The notes: generated by a model from the sequence alone, not told the origin. Numbered from the stretch's first letter, positions 40,802 through 50,428 are shown. The stretch is 64,000 nucleotides of DNA from Klebsiella pneumoniae (GCA_945869725.1 CAMBPO010000005.1:18117-82116), one strand, 5' to 3'. A program made the numbers and translations.

Positions 40802-41521
40802 ATGGATGACCTGGAGTTTCACACACGGGCACATACCGACCCGTTTGACGAAGAGCCTGATTTTCTGAATGCACTGTCAGGCCGGGAAGACAGACAGAGT
40901 CTACTTCATGAATTGAGGCAACTGGATAAAAGTATCCGTGCAGCATCACAGAACATTGACATCCCGGTGAGACTGCGGCAAAAACTGGAACTGCCGCCCG
41001 CTGAAACCCGCTCATGGCTGAGCCAACGAGCGTACGCAATTGCCGCAAGCCTGCTGGTGAGCGTTGGATTGGTTGTCAGCACATTACAATTCCGACCTAG
41101 TGCCTCTGAGCTGGCACTTCACGACGCCATGCTGCAGCACGTTCATGACGAAGCGCCCCGATACGAACAGAGCACAACACCCATTTCATGGTTTGAAGTT
41201 GAAACAGTCCTCGCTGATGCCGGAGTGAGCCTGCAGCAACCGACAGGCGATGAAACCCTGATCATTACTTTCGCGAAGGTATGTTGGCTTGGCGGCTCGC
41301 TGCGTGGAGCGCACCTGGTGACGATGGGTAAAGACGGACCAGTGTCGGTAATTCTGGTGCGCTCACCCCCGCTTGGGCGCAGCCTGGATGTCAACGACTC
41401 CCGTTTCCAAGGACGCATTGTGCCGTCAGATGACGGCAACATGGCTGTGATCGGAGAACGAGCTGAGGAGCTAGGACGAGTTGAGCAGATTATTTCCAGC
41501 AACGTGGAGTGGTCGATTTGA
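40802..41521 (+). CDS. DUF3379-like membrane protein, probable anti-sigma factor
   Basis: The 239-residue protein has an N-terminal cytoplasmic acidic segment (1-75), one transmembrane helix (about 79-95) and a C-terminal domain of about 135 residues. The arrangement and position right after an ECF sigma gene match DUF3379 proteins. There is no zinc-anti-sigma (HxxxCxxC) motif at the N-terminus, so binding would use another mode. Role as sigma antagonist is inferred from context. Confidence 0.7.
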   Translation: MDDLEFHTRAHTDPFDEEPDFLNALSGREDRQSLLHELRQLDKSIRAASQNIDIPVRLRQKLELPPAETRSWLSQRAYAIAASLLVSVGLVVSTLQFRPSASELALHDAMLQHVHDEAPRYEQSTTPISWFEVETVLADAGVSLQQPTGDETLIITFAKVCWLGGSLRGAHLVTMGKDGPVSVILVRSPPLGRSLDVNDSRFQGRIVPSDDGNMAVIGERAEELGRVEQIISSNVEWSI

Positions 41522-41536
41522 GCAGACGGGCGCTGC

Positions 41537-43330
41537 TCAGAACAACGCCGCGTCCATCGCCATAACAACATCACAGCCCGCGCGGATTTCCTCGGCTACA
41601 GACTTGTATCGCGGCATCATCTTGTCCAGATAAAAACAACCCACATGAATCTTGGCGCGGTAAAAATCAACGTCTGAGTTTGCATCCGCATCCAGTGAGC
41701 GCCTTGCTACACTGACCATTCTTGCCCACATAAACCCGTATAAAATCAGGGTCATCAGATCAAGATAGGGAACAGACGCTGCGCCCACTTCATTGGGCTT
41801 ATCAGCGCTGGCGTCACGCACACAAGTGGTAGTCTGCAACAGAACATGCAAGGCCTCATCCAGCACTGAAACAAATCCCGCCACACTGCCATCTTTTTCG
41901 CTGGCAATAAAAGACCTGACATCCTCTACCAGCACGTCAAGCATACCTTCGCGATCAAAAACGACCTTGCGGCCCATCAGATCCAGCGCCTGTATACCGT
42001 TGGTGCCTTCGTATATCTGAGCAATACGCGCATCGCGTACATGCTGCTCCTGGCCCCATTCGCGCACGTACCCATGGCCACCCAATACTTGTTGACCCAG
42101 CACACATGCCTCAAAACCACGATCGGTAAATGCCGCTTTGGCAATAGGAGTCAATAAAGCGACGAGTTTAGCGGCGCGTGAGCGCACCTGTTCATCCGGA
42201 TGAAAGTACACCATGTCAAGTTGGGTACCCACATAGGCTGCTAGAGCACGCGCCGCTTCAGTGTTAGCACGCATGGTCAGCAACATACGCCTGACATCCG
42301 CGTGCACAAGCAGTGAGTCGGCGGGTTTGTCGGGTGATACCGCTCCGGTGGCTGCTCGCCCCTGCAATCGATCCCGTGCGTACGAAGAGGCGGTCTGATA
42401 AGACGCATCGCCCAGCCCCAGCCCCTGCAAACCGATCGTCAATCGCTCGTAGTTCATCATGGTGAACATACACGCCAGGCCTTTGTTTAGCTCGCCTACC
42501 AGAAAGCTTTTGGCTCCATCGAAATTCATCACGCAGGTAGCCGATCCTTTCATACCCATTTTGTGCTCAATGGAGCCACAGCTGACGGCATTTCTTGCAC
42601 CAGGCGCACCACTGACATCTGGCAAAAATTTTGGCACCAGAAACAGAGAAATCCCTCGCGCCCCGGCAGGCGCATCTGGCAGTTTTGCCAGCACCAGGTG
42701 AATAATGTTTTCTGTCAGGTCATGCTCACCACCGGTGATAAAAATTTTGGTACCGGTCAGCAGGTAACTGCCATCAGCCTGGGGAACGGCCTTGGACTTG
42801 ATCATGCCCAGATCGGTTCCAGCATGAGCCTCGGTAAGGCACATGGTTGCGCTCCAGGTACCTTCATACAATTTTGGCAGGTAGGCCTGCTTGAGTTCAT
42901 TACTTGCATGACGCGCGATCGCGAGGGAAGCGCCTGCGCTTAACACCGCATACAGTGCCAGAGAGCTGTTGGCAGCCATCATCATTTCTTCAAAGCAGAC
43001 AGCTAGGGTTTTGGGCATACCCTGGCCGCCGTATTCCGGGTCACCCGCCAGGCCAATCCAGCCTCCTTGCGAGAAGGTCCCATAAGCCTGTTTGAAACCA
43101 TCGGGCGTGGTTACAACACCCCCATTAAACTGACACCCTTGCTCATCACCGTGGCGGTTCAGCGGTGCCAACAAGTGTTCAGCCACCTTACCGGCTTCCT
43201 CAAGTACAGAGTCGATAAGCTCTGCGTTTACTTCTTGAGTGCCCGGCATTTGAGATAGCAGGTGTTCTGCCTGCAATACTTCGTGCAATACAAACTTCAT
43301 ATCTCGGATAGGGGCTTTGTAAACAGTCAC
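41537..43330 (-). CDS. DmdC-like acyl-CoA dehydrogenase
   Basis: The product has 597 residues from the GTG at 43330, which has GGAG 7 nt upstream and gives the family N-terminus (Val-Tyr-Lys-Ala-Pro-Ile-Arg-Asp-Met). Domains: the short N-terminal extension, acyl-CoA dehydrogenase N, middle (Met-Cys-Leu-Thr-Glu-Ala-His-Ala-Gly-Thr-Asp) and C domains (Tyr-Glu-Gly-Thr-Asn-Gly-Ile-Gln), and the C-terminal extra domain of the 3-methylmercaptopropionyl-CoA dehydrogenase group. It oxidises an acyl-CoA with FAD; the chain type is not visible. A palindrome overlaps its promoter. Confidence 0.85.
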   Translation of the reverse strand: MTVYKAPIRDMKFVLHEVLQAEHLLSQMPGTQEVNAELIDSVLEEAGKVAEHLLAPLNRHGDEQGCQFNGGVVTTPDGFKQAYGTFSQGGWIGLAGDPEYGGQGMPKTLAVCFEEMMMAANSSLALYAVLSAGASLAIARHASNELKQAYLPKLYEGTWSATMCLTEAHAGTDLGMIKSKAVPQADGSYLLTGTKIFITGGEHDLTENIIHLVLAKLPDAPAGARGISLFLVPKFLPDVSGAPGARNAVSCGSIEHKMGMKGSATCVMNFDGAKSFLVGELNKGLACMFTMMNYERLTIGLQGLGLGDASYQTASSYARDRLQGRAATGAVSPDKPADSLLVHADVRRMLLTMRANTEAARALAAYVGTQLDMVYFHPDEQVRSRAAKLVALLTPIAKAAFTDRGFEACVLGQQVLGGHGYVREWGQEQHVRDARIAQIYEGTNGIQALDLMGRKVVFDREGMLDVLVEDVRSFIASEKDGSVAGFVSVLDEALHVLLQTTTCVRDASADKPNEVGAASVPYLDLMTLILYGFMWARMVSVARRSLDADANSDVDFYRAKIHVGCFYLDKMMPRYKSVAEEIRAGCDVVMAMDAALF

Positions 43331-43396
43331 AGTCACACTCCGGCTGAAAAACAGCAATCACAATTATCAGCGGTGTATTACCGCAGGTCCGCGCGT

Positions 43397-43425
43397 AAAT
43401 TAGCTTTAGTTGACGTTAACGTCAA
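43397..43425 (-). promoter_or_regulatory. Candidate promoter for the acyl-CoA dehydrogenase
   Basis: TTGACG (43420-43425 on the minus strand) and TAATTT (43397-43402) are 17 bp apart. The -35 is embedded in an 18-bp palindrome, which suggests repression by the protein that binds there. Confidence 0.45.
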
Positions 43426-43438
43426 CGTCAACGTCAAT
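43409..43438. promoter_or_regulatory. 18-bp palindrome plus GTCAAC repeats
   Basis: A perfect palindrome GTTGACGTTAACGTCAAC (43409-43426) is followed by further GTCAAC/GTCAAT copies, giving three tandem 6-bp units (43421-43438). The ACGT-rich TTGACG...CGTCAA form resembles operators of LiuR-type MerR regulators of branched-chain amino-acid and fatty-acid catabolism in Gammaproteobacteria. It covers the -35 of the dehydrogenase promoter. Confidence 0.65.
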
Positions 43439-43772
43439 GGCCAATCAAACGCGCCCCTGCTTGTACGCCGTTATCGTCATACCGGCTCATCACATCACCA
43501 GCAGTTCTTCTAGTGCCAATGATTCGCTGAACCACTCAACAGATCTAAACTTTCATGCCAGCATCTTCTGACCGGTATTGTAGTGACCGCTTTGCGGGCA
43601 ATACTTGCAGTACTCAGGACAGGCGCCCGTTTTGATCGATAACAAAGTCCTGGCCCGGCCAGAGGAATATGAGGAATCCATCCCGGCCAACGACTAAAGT
43701 GTGTTTAAGAGGGGCGCCACTCTTGTATCCAACCACTCATTGTCAACCATATACACTATTTTTGATTTACTA

Positions 43773-44555
43773 ATGGTCGATTTTTATACAATACTTAAAA
43801 CCTGTTTCAGCAAGGCGGCCCCGGTTTTTATACCGGCGCAGCACTGCCTGTGCTGCAAAATTCCCGTGAACCGTTCATTGGCTTTGTGTGAGGCGTGCGA
43901 AGCTGATCTGCCTTGGCAGCCACCTTCATGCAGTCGTTGCGGCTTGTGGCGAGCAGAGGGACTGAGCCGAAGGCGGTTGAACAATGATAATAACTCTCAG
44001 TTTACCTGTATGAATTGCCAACACCTGCCGCCCCCGTTTGATTATTGCTCATCCGTCTTTGCCTACGAGTCGCCAATTTCAACCATGATAAAGCGATTTA
44101 AAGAACATGCCGGTTTTCATGAGGCTCGCTGCCTGGGGGACCTGCTGCACGCTTCGTTCAGGCAGTCCTATGCCGAACAGGAGTGTGCCGCGCCTGATTT
44201 CCTGCTCCCTGTCCCCTTACATTCTGCCCGGCTGAGAAAGCGAGGGTTTAATCAATCAGCCATGCTGGCCAACAGCATCTCCAAGCGCACTGCAATTCCT
44301 GTGTTGTCGAACGCCTGTAACAGACGTGCCAGCACTCACACTCAACGCGGCCTCAATGCCACCGAGCGGCACGAGAACATGCGCAGAGTGTTTGAGGCTG
44401 GCAGTCAGATTACTCAAATCAGTCAGCGGCATGTCGCCATCATCGATGATGTCGTCACCACAACTGCAACAGTGAGCGCCATGGCAGACATCCTCAAATC
44501 GCATGGTGCTGCAAGAATCGATGTCTGGTGTGTCGCACGCGCCAACTCCTTTTGA
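43773..44555 (+). CDS. comF: ComF family protein
   Basis: The product has about 260 residues from the ATG at 43773; the frame is open to a GTG at 43701. N-terminal Cys pairs (Cys-Leu-Cys-Cys, Cys-Glu-Ala-Cys, Cys-Ser-Arg-Cys, Cys-Met-Asn-Cys) form zinc sites. The C-terminal phosphoribosyltransferase domain has the PRPP loop Ile-Ile-Asp-Asp-Val-Val-Thr-Thr-Thr-Ala-Thr. ComF is needed for DNA uptake in competent bacteria, probably at the inner membrane, though many non-competent species keep it. The start is uncertain because no Shine-Dalgarno is clear. Confidence 0.88.
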   Translation: MVDFYTILKTCFSKAAPVFIPAQHCLCCKIPVNRSLALCEACEADLPWQPPSCSRCGLWRAEGLSRRRLNNDNNSQFTCMNCQHLPPPFDYCSSVFAYESPISTMIKRFKEHAGFHEARCLGDLLHASFRQSYAEQECAAPDFLLPVPLHSARLRKRGFNQSAMLANSISKRTAIPVLSNACNRRASTHTQRGLNATERHENMRRVFEAGSQITQISQRHVAIIDDVVTTTATVSAMADILKSHGAARIDVWCVARANSF

Positions 44556-44776
44556 CCAGAAATCCGCCAGCCGCAAAAGAGCATAAGCATCCCGCAGTGC
44601 CGGAAAATAGGATCAATTACCTAGCGCAAATTGGTCATACTCATTAGCTGGAGCCATAAAGGAAGCTAGATGAATGTTGGCAGTCATTAGCCATTGCTGA
44701 AGTGAGAGTGCCTAGGGCATTTTGAGTTTTAGAAATGAAACACCCTGTTGACTAAGGCCGTCAACTCGGCTGTTTT

Positions 44777-45622
44777 TCAGAACTGGTACTTGATAGTGCC
44801 GTAAGCAACGCTGCCCGCCGGCTCAAACATATTGTTTTTGCGAACAACCGACGGCGCCTGCAATCGTTGGTCAAGCATATTCCTCACGCCCAAGGAGATA
44901 GATGCATTACCCTGACGCCCAGCTCTGACGTTATAACCGTAACTAAGATCAAGTGTGGTCATCTGACCGACCAGTTCACTCAGGTCATCAGCATTCATAT
45001 TTTCGAGATTCAATAAGCCCAACTGATCAAGTGTGCCAGAATGACTGGTCACTGCCGTGGCGGTGTGATTACCGATCTGCCAGCTCAAGGTCAGACTGCT
45101 TGCGCGCTCTGGCATCAGGGTGATAGAAGATCCGGCGCCCTCACCAAGCACGCCGATCACGGCGTTCTCACGAGCCACCGAGGGAATCCCCGTGTTATAG
45201 AGATAACTGGTATTGGTACTAAGCACCAATTGACCAAAGCGCGGCGACTCCCAGACATAGGACGAACTCAAATCCAAGCCTTGTTTGCCAGGAGTAGCAC
45301 TCAGATCCCGGCTCATTAATACAGGTTCCAGACTGACATCCAGCACACCAAAAGTATCTTCTCTGGCTTGCAGCGCAGGAAAAGCCTCTAGCCGCAAATC
45401 AGGACTCAATGAGGCTGGCTCAGGCTCATCTGAGCGCCGAACAAATTGCATAACAGTGGACACAGCATTGTCTGCAAAGCTGCGAATGACTGATTGTTGC
45501 GCTGGTCTGTCTGCCGCAACAACAGAATCCGTATCAGCGAGGACTGAAACAGGAAGCACACAAATAGACAATGCAAACAGGCATTGCCGTCCGAGCCTTA
45601 TGCTTTTTCTGTCACGTGTCAT
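44777..45622 (-). CDS. Small outer-membrane protein resembling a TonB-receptor barrel end
   Basis: The product is 281 residues from the ATG at 45622 (upstream codons to 45691 are less likely). A signal peptide ends near Val-Leu-Ala. The mature part has alternating hydrophobic strands and ends in Tyr-Gly-Thr-Ile-Lys-Tyr-Gln-Phe. Its last ~100 residues look like the final strands of a TonB-dependent receptor (Ser-Leu-Gly-Val-Arg-Asn-Met-Leu-Asp-Gln). There is no plug domain or TonB box, and the length is about a third of a receptor. It may be a degenerate receptor or a small barrel. Function unknown. Confidence 0.55.
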   Translation of the reverse strand: MTRDRKSIRLGRQCLFALSICVLPVSVLADTDSVVAADRPAQQSVIRSFADNAVSTVMQFVRRSDEPEPASLSPDLRLEAFPALQAREDTFGVLDVSLEPVLMSRDLSATPGKQGLDLSSSYVWESPRFGQLVLSTNTSYLYNTGIPSVARENAVIGVLGEGAGSSITLMPERASSLTLSWQIGNHTATAVTSHSGTLDQLGLLNLENMNADDLSELVGQMTTLDLSYGYNVRAGRQGNASISLGVRNMLDQRLQAPSVVRKNNMFEPAGSVAYGTIKYQF

Positions 45623-45687
45623 GAGTGTGATGCTATGCCTAAAAGTTTGTATCAGGGCCAAGCAGTATACATGCTTAAAGCATGTGA

Positions 45688-46176
45688 TCAAGCACCCCTT
45701 TGAAGGATGCTGATATGTTCTTGAACAGATAGTGAATCACGCGGGAATATGAAATCAGGCCAAATCTGCAGCAAAGGTTGCAGAACAAACAGCCTTTGCG
45801 TCGCCCGGGGATGCGGCAAAATAAGTCGTTCCGATTCTATCCTTTGCTCACCAAAACTGATCAGGTCCAAATCAATGATTCGCGCTTCATTACGGACTCC
45901 TTTCCGGCTACGCCCAAAGCTGGTTTCAATGCCCTGCAAAGCAAGCAGTAACTCGCCAGGAGAAACGCCGTTTTCGGGACATAAAATAGCCACTGCATTC
46001 GCAAATGGCGGACTCCCGGGCGGGCAATCAACCGGTTCAGTGACAACGGTGTCAGAGACCAGCAAAGGGGAGGAAGACAGCAATTGCAAAGCGGGCAATA
46101 CCGCTTTCAGGTTATCTAGCGGGCTGCCATTTGGCCCTGACAGATTGGACCCAAGGGCAATGACTGCCAGTGGCAC
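45688..46176 (-). CDS. folK: 2-amino-4-hydroxy-6-hydroxymethyldihydropteridine pyrophosphokinase
   Basis: FolK is about 162 residues from the GTG at 46176 (the frame also offers an ATG at 46236, giving 182). It transfers pyrophosphate from ATP to hydroxymethyl-dihydropterin, the step before folP. Motifs: Ala-Leu-Gly-Ser-Asn-Leu near the start, Gly-Arg-Ser-Arg-Lys-Gly and Ile-Asp-Leu-Asp-Leu-Ile. Family length favours the GTG, but its Shine-Dalgarno is weak. With the ATG the gene would overlap the hemE end by 29 bp. Confidence 0.9.
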   Translation of the reverse strand: MPLAVIALGSNLSGPNGSPLDNLKAVLPALQLLSSSPLLVSDTVVTEPVDCPPGSPPFANAVAILCPENGVSPGELLLALQGIETSFGRSRKGVRNEARIIDLDLISFGEQRIESERLILPHPRATQRLFVLQPLLQIWPDFIFPRDSLSVQEHISILQRGA

Positions 46177-46207
46177 AACCCGCAGATGCGGGCTATGCCG
46201 ATACAGA

Positions 46208-47308
46208 TCATCGATGGTATTCAGCAGAATACTCATGCACCGCATCCACAAAGGCGCTGACATTTGCAGGATCAACATCAGGCGTGATGCCATGACCCAG
46301 GTTAAACACATGACCATTGCCGGCACCATACGATGCAAGAATTCTTCGCACTTCAGCACGGATACTGTCAGGTGTTGAGTAAAGAATCGACGGGTCCATA
46401 TTGCCTTGCAGCGAGACTTTGGTCCCAATCAATGAGCGGGCCCGTCCTATTTCGATGGTCCAATCCAGACCGACACAATCACATCCGCTGTCAGCGATGT
46501 CCTGCAGCCAAAGTCCGCCATTTTTTGTGAATAAAATGACGGGCACCTTCCGGCCTTCAGACTCGCGGGTCAGTCCGGCCACTATTTTTTTCATGTAGGC
46601 CAGTGAAAACTCACGGTAAGCCTGTGTTGTCAGAATGCCACCCCAGGTATCAAATATCTGCACAGCCTGAGCGCCAGCTGCGATCTGTGCATTCAGATAG
46701 GCCGTTACTGATTGCGCTAGCTTATCAAGCAGCAGATGCATCTGTTCCGGCTGGTTGTACATAAATGCCTTGGCATGTCGGAAATCCTTACTGCCACTGC
46801 CTTCAATCATGTAAGTTGCCAGCGTCCAGGGACTCCCTGAGAAGCCGATCAATGGTACTGATCCATTCAACTCGCGCCTGATTAATGAAACAGCATCAGT
46901 GACGTAACCCAGGTCGCGCGCCATGTCTGGGATTGGCAGTTGCTCAACATCGGCTGCTGTGCGAACGGTTTTGTGAAAGCGCGGGCCTTCTCCCTCTGAA
47001 AAATAGAGGCCCAGTCCCATAGCATCCGGGATTGTCAGAATATCCGAAAACAAAATGGCAGCATCCATCGCGTATCGACGCAGCGGCTGCAAAGTCACTT
47101 CACAGGCAAGCTCAGGCGACTGACACAAGCTCATAAAATCACCGGCTAATTTGCGGGTTGCCCGGTATTCAGGCAGATAACGTCCCGCCTGCCGCATCAT
47201 CCATACGGGTGTCACATCCACAGGCTGTCCTGTTAATGCTCTCAAGAATCTGTCATTTTTTAGTGCGGCCACTGGCAGCTCCTTAGCGGTTGCAAAACAA
47301 TTACTCAT
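46208..47308 (-). CDS. hemE: Uroporphyrinogen decarboxylase
   Basis: The 366-residue HemE removes four acetate carboxyls of uroporphyrinogen III to give coproporphyrinogen III. The N-terminal [15 protein letters not shown] motif (about 36-50) contains the active-site Arg residues. Gly-Phe-Ser-Gly-Ser-Pro-Trp-Thr-Leu is also present. It lies between aroB and folK, same direction, with 35 bp to aroB. Confidence 0.97.
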   Translation of the reverse strand: MSNCFATAKELPVAALKNDRFLRALTGQPVDVTPVWMMRQAGRYLPEYRATRKLAGDFMSLCQSPELACEVTLQPLRRYAMDAAILFSDILTIPDAMGLGLYFSEGEGPRFHKTVRTAADVEQLPIPDMARDLGYVTDAVSLIRRELNGSVPLIGFSGSPWTLATYMIEGSGSKDFRHAKAFMYNQPEQMHLLLDKLAQSVTAYLNAQIAAGAQAVQIFDTWGGILTTQAYREFSLAYMKKIVAGLTRESEGRKVPVILFTKNGGLWLQDIADSGCDCVGLDWTIEIGRARSLIGTKVSLQGNMDPSILYSTPDSIRAEVRRILASYGAGNGHVFNLGHGITPDVDPANVSAFVDAVHEYSAEYHR

Positions 47309-47343
47309 TTAACGGGTATCGACCGGCAAAGACCTGATAAGTC

Positions 47344-48432
47344 TCAAAGACACAGCGTGTTGCCAGCCGTCAGGGTTTCGTCTAACAATGCTGGCGCGAT
47401 GCCGGACTCCAGCACCGCATTACCGATACTGCGCAGCAAAACAAACCGGATCTTCCCGGACTGCACTTTTTTGTCCACGGACATCAAATTCAGAAACTGA
47501 TCAGCCGTCATTGACGATGGCGGCGCGACAGGCAGACCGGCCCTGGCGATCAACGCGCGCGCACGCCTGGCATCTACGGCGTTCAACCAGCCGATTCGGT
47601 GCGACAGGTCTGCCGCCATTACCATTCCGGCGCCCACCGCCTCACCATGTAACCACGTGCCATAACCCATGGCGGCTTCTATTGCGTGACCAAAGGTATG
47701 TCCAAGATTGAGCAAGGCGCGCAGCCCACCTTCTCTTTCATCAGCCGCCACAATGCGGGCTTTTTCCTCGCAGCAAATACGCACTGCATACGCCATCTTG
47801 TCGGCATCCCGGGCCATCAGCGCGTCAATGTTATCTTCAAGCCAGGAGAAAAAAGCCGAATTTCCGAGCAATCCGTACTTGATGACTTCAGCCAAGCCGG
47901 CCTGCAACTCCCGTGTTGGTAAACTGTTCAGCACGTCAATGTCTGCCAGCACACACTGCGGCTGATAAAAAGCACCAATCATGTTTTTACCTAGCGCGTG
48001 ATTGACGCCGGTTTTGCCACCTACCGATGAATCTACCTGCGACAATAATGTTGTCGGAATCTGAATAAAATCCACACCGCGCTGATAAATTGCCGCAGCA
48101 AATCCAGCCATATCCCCGGTGACACCACCGCCCAGCGCAATCAGAGTTGTGCCGCGCTCATGCCGGTGCAGCAACAGCTGATCAAAGATCAGATTCAGAG
48201 TATCGAGGTTTTTTGTATGCTCTCCATCGGGCAGCACAATCACATCGCAGTGCTTGCCTGGCAACATAGCCTTGAGACGGTCAAGGTAAAGAGGCGCAAC
48301 CACATCGTTGCTGACAATCAGCACTTGCTGACCGCGTATATGAGGCAGCAATAAGTCATCGCGGCCCAGCAACCCGGACCCGATGTAGATAGGGTAACTG
48401 CGCTCTGCAAGTTCAACTGTCAGCGTATGCAT
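47344..48432 (-). CDS. aroB: 3-dehydroquinate synthase
   Basis: The 362-residue AroB is the second step of the shikimate pathway. The NAD-binding [16 protein letters not shown] and the metal-ligand His in Asn-Leu-Gly-His-Thr-Phe-Gly-His are all visible. It follows aroK directly (28 bp), the typical aroK-aroB pair. Confidence 0.97.
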   Translation of the reverse strand: MHTLTVELAERSYPIYIGSGLLGRDDLLLPHIRGQQVLIVSNDVVAPLYLDRLKAMLPGKHCDVIVLPDGEHTKNLDTLNLIFDQLLLHRHERGTTLIALGGGVTGDMAGFAAAIYQRGVDFIQIPTTLLSQVDSSVGGKTGVNHALGKNMIGAFYQPQCVLADIDVLNSLPTRELQAGLAEVIKYGLLGNSAFFSWLEDNIDALMARDADKMAYAVRICCEEKARIVAADEREGGLRALLNLGHTFGHAIEAAMGYGTWLHGEAVGAGMVMAADLSHRIGWLNAVDARRARALIARAGLPVAPPSSMTADQFLNLMSVDKKVQSGKIRFVLLRSIGNAVLESGIAPALLDETLTAGNTLCL

Positions 48433-48460
48433 GGTTCATGTGTCCGGTCAGAAAACTCTG

Positions 48461-49000
48461 TCAGTTGTCATCGCCTGCATCTGGCTTCTCAGTCAGATGA
48501 TGCAGAATTTCGGCGACCACGGCACGGGGGCCTCGTCGACTGGTATCAATGGTGATATGAGCCGTTTCAATGTAAAAAGGTTCTCTGATTTTCATCAGCT
48601 CACGGATTCTGGCCTGCGGGTCAGCGGTCTGCAAAAGCGGTCGATTGCGGTCTTTGCTTGTGCGTTCAAATTGCTGCGCCAGGGAAGCTTTCAGGTAAAC
48701 AACCGTGCCGCGTTCATGCAAATTATGGCGGCTTGCGGCAGACAAAATAGCGCCTCCGCCTGTCGCCATGACAATGCCACTGCGCTGAGTTAACATATCT
48801 ATCATCCGCTCTTCACGAATACGAAAGCCTGCCTCGCCCTCAACGTCGAATATCCACGGGATATCTGCACCGGTAAGCGCTTCAATCTCACGATCAGAAT
48901 CAAAGAACGGCTTACCCAGAGCAGATCCCAGCATGCGCCCAATGGTACTTTTCCCGACCCCCATGGGACCGATCAGAAATACATTATTGTGCGTTACCAT
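48461..49000 (-). CDS. aroK: Shikimate kinase
   Basis: The 179-residue kinase has Walker A Gly-Pro-Met-Gly-Val-Gly-Lys-Ser-Thr (about 11-19), the Asp/Arg substrate segment and the Ala-Thr-Gly-Gly-Gly-Ala motif. It phosphorylates shikimate. I use the ATG at 49000; a TTG two codons upstream is the alternative. It sits downstream of the pilQ-like secretin gene and upstream of aroB. Confidence 0.95.
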   Translation of the reverse strand: MVTHNNVFLIGPMGVGKSTIGRMLGSALGKPFFDSDREIEALTGADIPWIFDVEGEAGFRIREERMIDMLTQRSGIVMATGGGAILSAASRHNLHERGTVVYLKASLAQQFERTSKDRNRPLLQTADPQARIRELMKIREPFYIETAHITIDTSRRGPRAVVAEILHHLTEKPDAGDDN

Positions 49001-49050
49001 GACCAAAACCGCCGTCGCCCGATCAGGGCACTCTCAAATTCAAGGGCGCA

Positions 49051-49079
49051 ATCTAACCTGTATGCGCGAGAAAACTCAA
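49051..49079 (-). promoter_or_regulatory. Possible aroK promoter
   Basis: TTGAGT (49074-49079 on the minus strand) and TTAGAT (49051-49056) are 17 bp apart in the pilQ-aroK gap. The -10 match is weak, so this is a low-confidence call. Confidence 0.3.
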
Positions 49080-49114
49080 GATAAAACCAGAATCCGAGTG
49101 TCTGCTTTGACGTT

Positions 49115-50428
49115 TCAACGCAGTATTGTCAACCCCTGAACAGGGCTCTCGGAGATAATCTCAGGTGTTATAAAAATAAGTAATTCAGTGCGATGCTGCG
49201 TATTTGTGCTACGCCTGAACAACCCACCAAGCACCGGCAAACGGCCAAGTCCGGGTGTCGCAGCGTCGGCTCTTGTAGACTCTTCGCGAAAGATGCCGCC
49301 CAGCACAAGTGTCTCGCCATTATTAACCAACACACTGGTGCTGATGGTATTGGTATTGATGGCAGGAACGTCTCCGCTGCCCGAAGCGACGGAGTCCTGC
49401 CGGATATTCAGTCGCATGATAATGCGACCATCCGCCGTGATCAAAGGTGTCACATCCAGGGCCAGCACTGCGTCAACAAACTCGGTTATCGACCCTCCCG
49501 CTGTACCACCCGCCTGAGCCTGATAGGGAATACGAACGCCTGATTGAATTAGCGCCGCCATATTATCCTGTGTGGTGACCCTCGGGCGGGCAATCAGCTC
49601 AGCCTCCCCGGCACGCTCTAGTGCGGCTATTTCCAGATCAAGTAACCGTTGATCATCCGCGCCAGTTACCCTTGCCAACGATGCGAGCTGATGATCTGCA
49701 GTAAGACTAAGGATGTCAGCACCGGCCAACTCTGACGGCTCAATGCTTTGTGTTGAGGCCATCAGCCCCCAACGCACGCCGAGTTCACGGCCACTGTCCA
49801 GCGTGGCACTGACAATTCTCGCCTCGATCAATACCTGCTTGACCGGCACATCGATGACCGTCAGCAACTCTTCAATCGCCTGCAAACTGGCGCTGTTATC
49901 TCGCATGATCAACGTATTAGTGCGTTGATCAACTCTCGCGGAACCACGTGCGGACAACAATCCAGTCGCGGATTCTGCATTTTCGACGGTTAACAGCTGC
50001 AGCACAGCCTGAGCGTCTGCATAGTTGAGCTGCAGGTAGCGCGTCTGCAGGGTTTCCTGTGTCTGATGACGAAGTTCTATCTCGGCATCCTGTCGGGCAA
50101 GTTGCTCCGCGCTGGCAACCGAGAGCACGTTACCGCGCAGACGGAAAGCCAGATCGCGCCCCAACAGCACCATATCCAGTGTTTGCTCAGCCGGCAAATG
50201 CTCAACATGCACACTCACCACACCGCTGGTGTCTCCTGAAAGCACCAGATTCAGTCCCAATTCATCAGCGATGATCTGCAATGCCTCTGCCAAGGGCACG
50301 TCGACAAAATGGAAAGTGAGCAAACCATCACCAGCCACTGAGTCAGCCCGGGCACTCAACACCGTCAGCATCAATGACAGCCACAATATCAGTATGCCTC
50401 TGCAGAGACAGTTATCTGTTCGAAACAC
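49115..50428 (-). CDS. pilQ: PilQ/HofQ/ComE-type secretin
   Basis: The product is about 437 residues from a GTG at 50428, with AGGGG 10 nt upstream, overlapping the preceding gene by 17 bp. A signal peptide ends at Ala-Arg-Ala. An STN domain (about 35-110), a secretin N1-type domain and the C-terminal secretin channel (Val-Leu-Val-Asn-Asn-Gly-Glu-Thr-Leu-Val-Leu-Gly-Gly) follow. The AMIN domains of full PilQ are missing, so length matches HofQ/ComE rather than a 700-residue pilus secretin. It is the outer-membrane pore for pilus or DNA passage. Confidence 0.88.
   Translation of the reverse strand: MFRTDNCLCRGILILWLSLMLTVLSARADSVAGDGLLTFHFVDVPLAEALQIIADELGLNLVLSGDTSGVVSVHVEHLPAEQTLDMVLLGRDLAFRLRGNVLSVASAEQLARQDAEIELRHQTQETLQTRYLQLNYADAQAVLQLLTVENAESATGLLSARGSARVDQRTNTLIMRDNSASLQAIEELLTVIDVPVKQVLIEARIVSATLDSGRELGVRWGLMASTQSIEPSELAGADILSLTADHQLASLARVTGADDQRLLDLEIAALERAGEAELIARPRVTTQDNMAALIQSGVRIPYQAQAGGTAGGSITEFVDAVLALDVTPLITADGRIIMRLNIRQDSVASGSGDVPAINTNTISTSVLVNNGETLVLGGIFREESTRADAATPGLGRLPVLGGLFRRSTNTQHRTELLIFITPEIISESPVQGLTILR

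Larger units (their letters stand above)
43331..43772. other. Acyl-CoA dehydrogenase/comF divergent region
   Basis: This 440-bp interval holds the palindrome and promoter of the dehydrogenase at 43397-43438 and a possible hairpin GTATTG-CCGC-TTT-GCGG-CAATAC at 43575-43604. No coding frame is convincing. If comF starts at a GTG at 43701, the gap is shorter. I see nothing definite elsewhere. Confidence 0.5.

Noticed and set aside
43421..43438. Three GTCAAC units as a possible CRISPR or microsatellite
   Set aside because: The units are 6 bp, contiguous and only three long, and form part of an operator palindrome; there are no spacers.
44747..44765. Inverted repeat GTTGAC/GTCAAC downstream of comF
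   Set aside because: No T tract directly after the stem and 190 bp from the comF stop; not a convincing terminator.
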